From Angiostrongylus vasorum (taxonomy: Eukaryota > Nematoda > Chromadorea > Rhabditida > Metastrongylidae): a stretch of 64,000 bases of DNA. Position numbers and translations under genes: made by a program. This document shows, in pieces, positions 36,150 to 47,800 of this stretch. Numbering within the stretch: the stretch's first letter is position 1; each line of letters opens with the position of its first letter. The notes beneath the pieces are model-generated. The model saw only the letters and a program-made list of their open reading frames with translations, was not told the origin of the DNA and did no database searches. The stretch is from positions 868,001-932,000 of the forward strand of contig JADANN010000435.1 of NCBI GenBank assembly GCA_018806985.1. Direction: 5' to 3'.

Positions 36150-38330
36150 TCTCATTTTATAAATAATCTTCTGTTAACTAATCGAACAGCGTCTTTACAC
36201 CGCCTTTCTCCAGTAATTTTGCGCTTTCAGGAAGGGAAACGGTGACTGTCTTCATAAAATCCCCGAAGTCAACGACGGATGTTCATTAAAAAAGTATTTC
36301 GCGAGCCGTAACAGGAATAGACAGCAGTGCGAGTAATGTGAGTTTTATATATGACTGGGAACATAACAGTAGCGTATTTGTAACCGCAGTACGTTAATAA
36401 AGTAGTGCATCATTCTACACATTGTCTCCATGTTCTGGACTATGTGATGTCGCATTCTTCAGCGAAATCTTACTTCAGTGACCTGCATCCACTTCTGCCT
36501 CTGATGTGACGCAAGTATACGTCTATGTTGAGGCCAACTTTCTGCGGAGAGCATATGATTACTGTTTCGTTGAATTAGCCAATGCAGCACAAAACAGTGC
36601 CTCGTATGCGAGTTGTGCTGAAAGAAGGGGCTCTATGCCTAAATGACGCCAGGAATTCAATGCATGCACCCTTTGTCATGCTAGTACACGCTGTGGTAGT
36701 CCCTACTGAAATCCTCAATTATTGGCTTAATGTAGTTCTTCCTATCTGGTTACTCAGCACAATTAGAAATCCAGTAATCCGCCAACTGTAGCAGCTTAAT
36801 AATTCTACTTTAATGCACAGACCGACCATTCCTTACACCACACCAACAGTACTCGCTTCCTACATCAAATGCTGTTGTCTGTAGCTTTCCGTGTCGTCCA
36901 AACTAACAGCATTGAATAGAATCCTCTTTCGTGGATCGTAGAAAGGATTGCCGATTCGCCCTAGATCAGGCATGGCCTCAAAGCGGCAGCCATGCAGAAT
37001 TGAGGATCATATATTATGTGTTATACTAGGAAGCAATATGAAAATGATTAACGAAACTTTATCAAAAAAATTAGCACCAGCATTTCAATAACCGACTTTC
37101 CGTTAATCGCCGCCTAACTAATCAATAGCGTTTTCTTGAATCGTTGAACCAACACGAGGTTGATTTCGAAGACAAAAAAACTTTACTTGCTGAGTGTTTT
37201 AACGTTTTCTCCCCCTTCCGAGTCAATGATTGAGTCGATGGTCCACAGTCGCTCGCGCTAACGTTGTAGGCCTTCGCAGCCTTACCGTTTGAATCTTCTT
37301 GAGTGCAGCACCGCTCAAATGAAATTAGCTCACTCGAATGCTCTGTTTCATAAAGGCGGTTGTTCATATAGCTAATGTACATCGGAAATAACTTGTTTTC
37401 AGAAAGGCGGCTTTTTGAGATACGGTCATGTTCGGTGCTGGCTGATAGTCATAGCGACCGATGAAGATGGATTGCTCGGTGAAAACAAGTTAGTATCAAC
37501 GAGGAGGTTAGATACTTAATTCAAACGGTGCTCCACTCAGGGAGATTCAGCGCGACACGAACAGAGGCTTAGCAGAGCGACTAATGATGCAAGGCATCAG
37601 GAAGCAAGATTCTGCTAAGAATCCTTGACGACTCACTCATTAATCCATGAAGGGACGCTCAAGCGCAGTTACCTCGGGAGCGAGGGAGAATAGGCTCAGA
37701 CCACCATTCACTGAAATGCATAAAGAAGAGAAATCTTAAAACAGTAACCAAAACAACACGCGAAATGCTCGAGGCTTTTTTATGCACGAGGAACGTGAGG
37801 AAAACGAATCGAATGCAAGAAGTGCTACGATCTGCATACTGATGATGGATCATATAGTAATATCATATGGAAGTAGGAGGCGATCAGTGCGCTCTTCACA
37901 AGGTTCTGATCGCAATCCACTTTGAACTAGCACTGTTAGCTTTTCTACAATCAATTATGGATTTAAACGCATTTAAGCAATGACGATTGTCTACGCAGAC
38001 AAGCTGAAGTCGATGATTGATCCCGAACTGAATGGCTTATGGATAAGCACAAAAATGCGTTTTTATCACCTTGTTTCCTGACGTGGATGTGGCGGCTTGA
38101 ATCTGAAATGATGACGGCTGTCAAATATTTGACTCTATTTGTTATAAACTTTCTACATCTACAATCTCGATATGATTTCAGTATTTTTGCTTTTGTACGA
38201 TTCACAGTATTCAAATAGTAAGACATTTGAGTAAAAGATTTAAAGTAATTCTGACTGTGGTCAAATGTGATAAGTTTTTTTTACACTTTAGTGAAACTTA
38301 ATCACATTCACAATCACTTGCATAACCTGC
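36150..38330. other. Gene-poor stretch with a second tRNA-like fragment
   Basis: No gene recognised. At about 37565-37625 the sequence GGCTTAGCAGAGCGACTAAT followed by GCATCAGGAAGCAAGATTC matches a tRNA-like repeat at 56273-56345, so it is a diverged second copy of that minor family. Confidence 0.4.
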
Positions 38331-40870
38331 AGTCCCGTTGGTCGTCGAATGACTCGGGCGGGCGCCAGTAAATCTTCTATTTTTCCCCATCGGGTGCATA
38401 AGTAGCTAGTGGGTTCTGCTTGCTCCAGGGACTAGTTGAGCATCATATTTTCTTCTACGCTTTTCATGAAGAACTCTGACTATCGGGTCGGTGGTCTTCC
38501 TACAGTGCGTTTGACATCCCGAGGAACGGTCGCAAACGGCTTTTGTCCATCGGTTGTCATTCATACGCATTACGTGTCCGGCTCACCTTATCTTCGACTG
38601 TTTGGTGTAGAGAACGGCATCTTTGATTTTTTGATCGTTGATGCAGGTCGGAGCTTAGGATTTCTTCCTTTACTTGTGAAACACGTGATGCTCTTAGCAT
38701 CGTCCTCTCAACTGCGCGTTCAAAAAACGCTATGTGATCTTCCATCCTTCTCATGCAGCAGCCAGGTTTCTGACGCATACTTTAAGGTAGAAAGAATCTT
38801 GGAGACGAAAATGTGGGCACGGAGTCAAATTTTGTTTGTTCCCTTCACTACGCCCTCGATGCTCTTGAAAGCTTCTAAGCTGCTCGTTTCCTCCTGCTTC
38901 CCCGATCAAGGTAGACGTAACTGGATCTTTCGGAGATCTCTATTTCTTTGGTGTGAAAACGACATATGTAACCAATTAATCTCTCATGGCCGTCTATATT
39001 AGATTTACTCCAAGTCCAATTTTCTAAAGGCTTTATCAAAGGCGGCAAGCATTCGCTCCGCTTGGCTAATGTTTTGTGTTGTAAGAAAGATGTCATCTGC
39101 AAAACAAAGATGGTGCAATTGCCGACCTTCGATCTTCACCCCCCCATATTGTCCCATTCCAATGTCCCTATGACGTTATCGAGGTTAAAGGATGGAAGGA
39201 TGAAGCTATCGGCGTTGATCAATCTCTCAGTGACACGCTTTGCAGTCGATTTCATCAAGCATCGTTTGGAGGTGATTGAATGCATATCTGGCCTTAACAA
39301 TGATTCGCGGTGGCCTACCGAAGTATCGAGCCAGTGCTGTTATCCTCCCAAAAAGTCTCTGGTACCAATTTGCCTAACCCGGAGGAATGGAAAACTTGGT
39401 GTGCCAGGGTCGCGCAGATCGATCCTATGTGTGTATTATAGGGCACCTCCGACTACTGCGCCACACGTGCCCTCCACTTCTCGAAGATGGCGATAAATAA
39501 TTTTGGCGGGATGGTTTCGCCTTGCCTAACTCATCTTTTCTTCTTTGAATGTTTCCATTTGAACTGAGTCAAAAGCCTTCTTTAGATCGGTGAAGGTGAG
39601 ATAGAGCGATCTTTTGTACTCTCGCGATATTTCAACAAGTCTTATTATCGTGTGAATGTGGTCCATCGTACTAAATCTTTTACGAAACCCTGCTTGGTAA
39701 CATGGTTGTCCTTCGTCCGTGTTCTGTCAATCCTGTTTAGGATGACTCGAGTGAAAAGTTTGTAGACGACAGGCGGCAAGCAGATTGGGCGATAGTTGCC
39801 GATATCGTGTAGGTCACCCTTCTTGAACAATAACACGGTCTTGCTGGTTTTCCACTGAGTAGGGGCCTTGCACTCAGACAGGTAACGTGTGAAGAGCCGA
39901 GCCAATGTGTTTACGAGAGCTGGCGGAAGGTTCTTCAGGTGTCCTGATCTTACCTTGTCCGGACCTGAAGCTGTTCGATTTTTCACCGACGAAATGGCGT
40001 GTAGGATTTCGAAGGAAGAACCAGTGGTAAGACATCCATTTTCCTTTATTTCATATGAGGGAAGGAGCACGCAGCTATTGAGGAGATCTGAGTAGAAATC
40101 GTGGATAATATTTTCCATTCCCTTTCAGGACGCTGTATTATGTATTCCATATTTATTCCATCTGCGCGTCGGGACTACAATGATTTTCGTTTTGTAATTG
40201 GCGAAGCTTCTGTGAGCATTGCGAATGCTTTTCCCAGCCGCTGCAGCTTCGAGTATAATTGCAGCTCTTCTCTCTTTAAAATCTTCTTTCATCGCCTGTC
40301 TGCATTATTTTGCAGGTTCGGACATTACTCCGCGGTTGCCTGCAGCTCGTGCGATTCTACGCTGGCGTGTCAACACGAGTGCTTCTGAAGACAGACGCAT
40401 CTCTCTTGACGTCTTTCGAACTCTCAGCTTTCATAGCACTGAAGTGAAGATGTTGAATTAGCCGACGGTATTGCTCGTCGATGTTATCAAAAACGGTATC
40501 TTCCCAAAAGCCGACTGATGAACTGAATAAAGCCTAGTTTGTGGTGGTTTGGGACTTCTCTTTTTGAATTTAGGCTGGAAGTGATCCACACCTTGTTAAT
40601 CGTAAACGTCCGATTTGGGTTGTTAGTTGTTCGGATGAATCGATGTTCATGGACAAACTCGTGTTGACGAGAACGCCGATGCCGCCGACTCCTCTACTGT
40701 TGTATGTCCCGAGGAGCAGTTCTTCTCTGGTGTCATAGACGGCGTTGAATGGGTGGCGTCGTCTCGTCTCGGCCGCGCCGATGACGTCGTAGCTTATCCT
40801 TCTTGCTTGCTTGATCAAGTCTTCTATTGAGACTTCAATGCTAGTGTGAGTGCGTTGTAGGTACAGATCG
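38330..40870 (-). mobile_element. Decayed RTE-type retrotransposon C with nested SINE
   Basis: The best-preserved RTE relic here. From high to low coordinate on the minus strand it encodes: endonuclease [20 protein letters not shown] (~40800-40740) and [18 protein letters not shown] (~40690-40640); reverse transcriptase fingers TASGPDKVRSGHLKNLP (~39990-39940), TVLLFKKGDLHDIGNYRPIC (~39840-39785) and VIYK-type VVYKLFTRVILNRIDRTRT (~39775-39715); palm HLCFADDIFLTTQNISQAER (~39110-39050); and the C-terminal RRMEDHIAFFERAVERTMLR to GGRPTTR block (~38760-38480). Frameshifts and stops are frequent. A family-1 SINE interrupts it at 39202-39472, just before the FADD box. Confidence 0.9.
39202..39472 (-). 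repeat. tRNA-related SINE, copy 6 (family 1), nested in RTE element C
   Basis: Minus-oriented full-length copy with GCTATCGGCGTTGATCAATC at the left and TACTGCGCCACACGTGCCC at the right. It splits the RTE reverse transcriptase frame between FIAIFE and VIGTLEWDN. Flanking CTTCGAGAA and CCTCGATAA (read on the minus strand) may be a decayed target-site duplication. Confidence 0.9.
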
Positions 40871-41009
40871 TCACCTTAGTTCTTTGCGATCCAGGCAGTT
40901 TCCATTGGATCTGAAAATTTAGCAGCTTCTCCGTACTCGTCCTACCCAACGCTGCCGAATTAGGAGCTATTTCGGGGCCAGAGGGATGATGCCCCTTTCT
41001 TCTATTGTT

Positions 41010-41555
41010 TTAAACTTTTTTCATACGCACGTATAGCTTACTGGGCTCTGAACGTGGGGACTGGGTATACTCACGGGTAGCTTGCCAGGTTCTCCCGAAG
41101 TGGACATGGAGCCTATTTGTTGGAAGCAACTCCTGAGTGCTTCCCATATACTTCTCTGTCACTTGATTGTAGGCTTTTTGGCCGAACTGTCTCGTAGAAT
41201 ACAATCCGCATGAACTAGAACGTACCCACACACGCGTGCATGAATACGCTTCGTAAATACAGAAAGTGTGCCAAATCGGCGCAGCAGATACAGGTGGTCC
41301 ATACCCTGGATCCACCCGCGTCTCAGCGAAGCAAAGGCCGCTTTTGTTCCGTGATTAACCTCCTTGCCGCCATCTGGAAACGCATCACGTAGCCACGCCA
41401 CTAACCGACTCGTTGTTTCTCATATGAAAGAAATCCGTGGAAGTATCCCGGCACATGAACAAAACTCGGAACCCACGGTGCGCTTCGAACCTGCTACTTC
41501 CCTTTCTGGTAGTCCACGTGCTATCTACCACACCAACCGAGGTTTTTGCTTTGTG
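41010..41555 (-). repeat. Possible second tRNA-headed retroposon
   Basis: The minus strand at about 41550-41480 reads GGTTGGTGTGGTAGATAGC (A-box-like) and, about 40 bp on, GGTTCGAAGC (B-box-like), then GCACCGTGGG. A non-tRNA body continues to about 41010. No second copy is visible in the window, so family status is unproven. It might instead be a tRNA pseudogene fused to unrelated sequence. Confidence 0.35.
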
Positions 41556-41833
41556 TTTCTTTTAGGCGTTTTTTTTTCTGGAGGTGGTATCAGCAATCAT
41601 TCTTCACCGGGGGGTAATATGGGGACTACAGATGGGCACTGTATCTAGTCAAACTGAAACCGCAGTCGTATCTTAACATTACGCGACGCGCTTCGCATTA
41701 TACCATGCCACGACATGCCACGACAGAAGAATAGCCTGCAAGTACAAGTTTGAAACAACTTACAAACGGTTTACAATCGATTTTAATAAGGCGGCGTGAA
41801 ACTATCCTTTTTTCGACTCTCCTTCTAATGAAA

Positions 41834-44800
41834 TTATTCACTCTCCTCTGCTTTTAATAATATACCAGATAACAGGAGAACTTCGACAGCACTAATAAAT
41901 ATTTCTAGTGATCCCACAGTGTTGATGTTACCTAGACGATGATCGATGAGATCAAAATCGACTTCTGGATCGAATGCGGTGTTTTTTCGTTGTCCTTCAT
42001 TTCCATAAATACTTTCGGGATTCATTTTCCCACCAATTCCAGTTAACTGAAAACTGCACACATTTATAACTGAAGTGTAACAAAAGTCAAAATTTAATTG
42101 TGAGTTTCCGTTTCGGCTTTGAAGAAGGCGATCTTATCTACAGTAAGGTTTTACAATAATTTCATTAAAGCTCAAGAATACAACAGTATGCCAAAAAACC
42201 AATATTTGTTACACCATTACATCAACTGACTGATGGGCTGAAAATAGCATCCAAGAATGATGAGATATAAAAAGCCAATTGTCGTGACGTCCAAGAGGAA
42301 GAAATTCTCGGCTCTGTGGGCAAGTCTTATCAGATCCGTTTCTATTCTTTCTCTGTAGATACGATCGCAGATGGTAAAGCGTGGAAATGGTTCAAAGATT
42401 CTAATACCGCAAAGAGATTCCAAGTCTTCCTTCTTATCGAGTGTTTTGTTTGTTTTTTTCGGAAAATATAAAAAATATAAAACAATATTTAAAAAAGAGC
42501 TCTTAACAATTTACCGCCTCATTGTGACTGGGAGGTGTTCCTGCGTGTCGGACTGCGATGTATAGCGGATGGATTCATCCCCCGGAAGGGTCTCCCAACC
42601 TGAGAAAGAGACCGGCGTTTCCATCAGAAAGACTAGCTAAGAGTAAACCAATACCAGGATCCACCACCGTCCTGGTATCAAAGTCGCATGGTGGCAAACC
42701 TCCCTCTAATCCACAAGGGCTGCGACTGCCTGAAGACCTGGGGCAGACTTTGGCCAGGCTGACCTCGGGATTGCAGGGAACCACAATGGGTTAACCAACG
42801 AATTCCGAAAAATGGAGATTATGCTTGGACCCGCACAACCATGGAGGACGAGCCATTCAAGAATCAGGTAAGTAAGTAGTGAGACGCGGCTGAATGCATT
42901 ATTGGCTTACAAGACTTCTTAAAGCTTTTCAGTGAATAAGATGAGTGTTTTTTATCTTCCGAGACAAGTCTTGCAGAAATTTATTGACCCTAAAGGATGA
43001 AAGGCATGGTTAAAACGAGGTATTTACTACCACGTGTGCAGTGCCGAGCGCCTCTAACCCCTCTACTATGAGCCCGTATTTTTTAGGTGTGCCGATTTAT
43101 TTACAGAGTACTGTCTCAGCACTGTGAAAGTTGAAGAAAGCAGTGCCGCAATTCGGTCAGTGGACATGCACGAAACGCTTATTTGTCGAAAACCCTCACA
43201 TTACCTAATTGTTTCCGATGTACAGAGAAAAGTATCTTCATCTTCGATGCGATTTGCTGGACAATCGGATAGAACTATTCCACCCAATGCGATATTTGGT
43301 GTTAAAATTCAGTACGGTCGAGAATCACGAAATAAAGACTGCTCAGTAAATCTTATGGATGGCAGGTTATGAAATAGTCGAGCAAAAAGTGGCATTTCTA
43401 TGTATCATTATCTCTTTAGATATACAGCGGAGTTTCTACTGAGTAAAAAAAAACAAACTAGTGATTTCCGTCAAACTTACGTCGATCATCATACCCATTT
43501 TAGCAAACGCTCCCAGCTGTGCCATGCCAAACCTGAGACCTTTGTTGACGTTAATCTTTTGAGCCATCTAAACTAACGACAATTACAAGTCTTCCTAGGT
43601 ACAAATAAGTGAACTGGTGGGTAAAGGCCTTATTGTAGACGCACTTTAGTAAACAATCTACCTTATCTTTGATTTAAATTATCACTAATGAAGTCATTTT
43701 ATTAAAACTCGGGTTCAAGAAGGTCGAATCGAGGTTGACAAATTAAGCGTACAGTCCCACCAGCACCATTTTTTCAGCGATCGCCGTCGCTTTGCCCATT
43801 TGTCTTCCCATGTAGTGGACATGGTGAATGATGTTAGTCGCCACTACATCCACTTAAAACAAGTATAGGTTAAGAAGTGTAAAGTAAAGTTTCAATTTTT
43901 TAACATTATTTTTTAAAAGTGTAGCTCAAAGCCATCCATGCCACTCTTTCCTCAATAACTTTCTAACTTTCGAATTCAACTCTTAACCTCAAATGCTTTA
44001 GAATTAAATGAACAGGTGGAAATTAGCTGTTACCGACATAATTCAAAAGATCTACTTTCCATAACCTTCGGCATAATGGTCGACATATCCATATATATGT
44101 CCTTACAAACTGCCCTTTTTTTAGCTGGTGCGACGTTGGTGTAGATGTTCTAACTGGTGTTGTCGTTGTTGTTTTTGCTGTTGATGATGATGATGATGAT
44201 GTTTCTGTTGTTGTTCGATGGCTGACGTTTCAGCGACTTCACCTTCCTCAGAGCTTGGGCATACCATGTGTAACAGTAGCCCAACAATTCGGTGAGATCC
44301 ATAGCATTAATGAACATCTAGCATACGAGTAGACGCCAATTTTCGAAAAACTACCCGTCGTGCTGCTGGGCCACCCGTATGTTGTTCACGAGGGTTGATA
44401 AGTGAGACTTACTAATGAGGATGTGCATTAAAAAAATGAATTTAAAACATCGATGGGAAAAACTCTTGAGGCATTGTGAAAAAAACTTCAAAAGTTCAAA
44501 GATGAATCAGAAAAACGAACACCCCACTATTACACGTGATATGGCGCCTTATCTCAGAATCACTTTTTGATGCACATCCCCAAGGTCTTACTCATCATCC
44601 CTCGCGAACAACAAACGGGAAGTCTAACAGAACGCTGATCAGTTTTTGGAAAATTTGTTCATATGCTAGATCTTCATTCATACAATGGATTTCACCGAAT
44701 TATGGGACTACTGTTACATATGGTACGCCCTGGCTAAGGCGAAATCGTGGAAACGTCACCCATCGAACAACAAGAACAACAATAAGAACATCTATACCAA

Positions 44801-47800
44801 TCTCGCGTCAGCTAAACAAGGGCAGTTCGTAAGAACATATATATAGATATATCGATTGTTACAGATATAACGTGCTCCATAGTCGTACGTTTGTTATGAA
44901 CCTCAAAGCTTCGAGCCTTTGGAAAATTTCAATAAAATGATAAAAGGGGTAAAGCTCTCGGCGTTGATCAAACCCCTGAGGCATGCACCATACACTCGAC
45001 TTCATTACTCATCCTTTGGAGGTGATTTAATGCATATCTGGCCCTTACAATGAGTCGCGATGGCCTGCCGATGTGTCGAGCTAGTGCTGCTATCCTCCTA
45101 GAAAAGTCTAGCACCAATTTGCCGATCCGACGGATGGAACGCTTGGTGGGACATGGGCGCTGCGATTGATTCCACGTGTGCGTTGCAGGGCGCCTTTGAC
45201 CACTGCGCCACACGCGCCCTTGCAATTGTCAACAGTACTTAGTTATTAGAAGTAATTAAATGCACCCTTGCCTTTTTTTATTGATCGCACTTTCCAAAGT
45301 ATTTGCAGCAAACTGTAAGATGGTACTTTTTGACGGCAATGAGTGTTATTTTTGAAAGCTGTTCGTTTTCCATGCACAGTCATTTCACATTTTTTTAGTT
45401 CTCTAAGATTACTTTATCCTCGCCCAAAGTTTGCTGGATGAGTAAAATCTTTCTCCCTTTTTTTGTTAGAAATTATAAGCATTCTTAAAATAGTAAAATC
45501 AATGCCCACCTGATATTGTCATCAACGTCACGCCAACAAAGATGAATAGTATAAGGTACAGCACCGGAATGGGTGGACTGAAAACGTTCTGAAGAGTCAA
45601 CGGAATTGCTCCTTGAAGCAAAAAACATTTTAGGAAGAGTAAGCAGTCTTTCAGTCCATATGTCAAATTTCGCACATGCAGATTCCAACATTTGAAATCA
45701 TGGCTTGAGTTCCTGAATTGCTTTTTAGCACTCGTAATCACCCAAGCGCATAACAGTTCCCATAACCTCTCATCCCAAGGCTTTTATTTCAACTGTTCTT
45801 AACGAGAAGGAAGCGGCAGGTAATTCGTTGGGACAGCCATTTTACATTATTGTAAAAGCGATTCCGAGTGGAAACGTCGAAATCCTCAGTTTGTATCAAC
45901 CTGCTGAGGGTTCCCTTAACAGTGCATCGCAGTTTGGCACCCTGACTCCCCACGACAACAACGAGATTGCAAATCGTTGTGGAGGTTACCATTTGCAATA
46001 AAGGATAAAATGAAAGGGTAAAGCTCTCCGCGTTGTAGACCGTCCCTGAGGGATACGTCATGCATTCGACTTCATTAAGTATCGTTTGAGGTGACTGAAT
46101 GCATACCTGACCTTTACAATGATTCGTTGCAGCTTGCCGATGTATTGAGCCAGTGCTGCTATCCTCCCAGACAAGTCTGGTCTACAAATTTGCCGACCCC
46201 GGAGGGATGGAAAACTTGGTGGGCCATGTGCGCTGGGATCGATTCCACGTGTGTGTGTCACAGTGGCGTCTCCGCCCCCAACCACTGCGCCACACGCGAC
46301 CGTTACCATTTGCAATACGGTAGATATTTGACTGATCTGAGGAGTAGTATTCTCTTGAATATCAGCCGCATTGAAATTTCTAAGATTTGTGTTCGCTCGA
46401 AGAACATCACCCATATTCATATCGGGCCGTAAAATTTAACCACTTTCAGCCGAACTACGCTCACGGGTAGTTCGCCGAGTCCTTCCCTATAAAGACATTC
46501 CTGTGTGGGCAGCATTATTCTGTCGTGCCATCTCAGATTAGCCATGTTTTTTATTTGTTGGACGCGACCCCGGATTCTTCGCATATGCTTTCCAGTAACA
46601 TAGGAACTTTTTTTTGCTAGACCAATGTTCAGAGCATTATCAGCATTCAAACATGCAAACCGACAACCGCAAATTAGAGAGCACTGTCGTGCTCTGCTAG
46701 GCAACATCCCTCCTGTACTTTTGTTCTCGTATTTAAAGTAAGAGATTTGAGTGACTCGGAAAGCGAAGGAACTACTTATCCCAGGCTACAAAAATCTGAA
46801 TTTCATCCTGGTTATAGAAGAGACATTTTATTCTGCAGGAAAAATGACACTTTTAAGGCTTTTTGTTAAAACTTACAAAATTCATCATGAGCTGGGATAT
46901 TTTGATTTAAACGTTAGCTACCACTAGTCCGACATCCTACGACTCCTATAGAGGTCAGTTGTTGCGAAAATATTAAAAACACATAATGTTGCTGAGATAT
47001 TTGCAAAACTCTGGAGCGCTGGTGCATGCAGTAGTGACTGAGCGCGCTATTACCCTTTCCGGGGGCTAACGCGTTCACCACCACACCATGCGAGTCCTTC
47101 CTTTCGCCTGCCTCTCAGCCGTGTCATCCACCTATAAGCGCTATCAGCAATCAGCTAACGGGATTGATACGGGGAGCACAAATCGTCTGGACTTGGACTG
47201 GAGCACTGGAAACGAAGGAGTCACATGGTGTGGTGGTGAACGCGTTAATCCCCGGAAAGGGTAATAGCGCGTTCGGTCCTCACCGCAGACACCAGCGGTG
47301 CAGAGTTTTGCAAATATCTCAGCAACGTTATTGTTATATTTCACATAATACCCTGCCGATAAAAATTGACGACATTAAGAACACAATTATATCACTGTCA
47401 AGATGATCAACTCACTCAATATCACCAAAACCAACGGTTAGAATTGTAATACAGCAGTAATAAACACTATCAAAAAGTGACAGTTGCGAGACATTATGAA
47501 TACAGACACCTCCAACGATTGGGTACAGCAACAGCATAATAAGAAGCGCCGTCATGAAACAGGGAGTCGACTGCAATTACTGGAAAGGTTGCTCTAGCCA
47601 CAGCAAACAACAATAACATAGAACTAACCTCTCGAAAAAAATTTGAATGCGGCATCACAAAAAAAATTTACCAATGTCCGATATGGTAACGAGTGCAAGA
47701 GGAATGCCAATGATGGCATAGATAATAAGAAACAGCCTTCCGCCCCACGTTAGAGGAGTGACCAAACCAAATCCTGATAAACCACGAGTACTTGAATGAA

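Noticed and set aside
43124..43372. 82-codon frame inside the channel gene, and its complement as a channel exon
   Set aside because: The minus-strand reading has a stop directly upstream and no acceptor between the stop and the frame; the plus reading has no motif.
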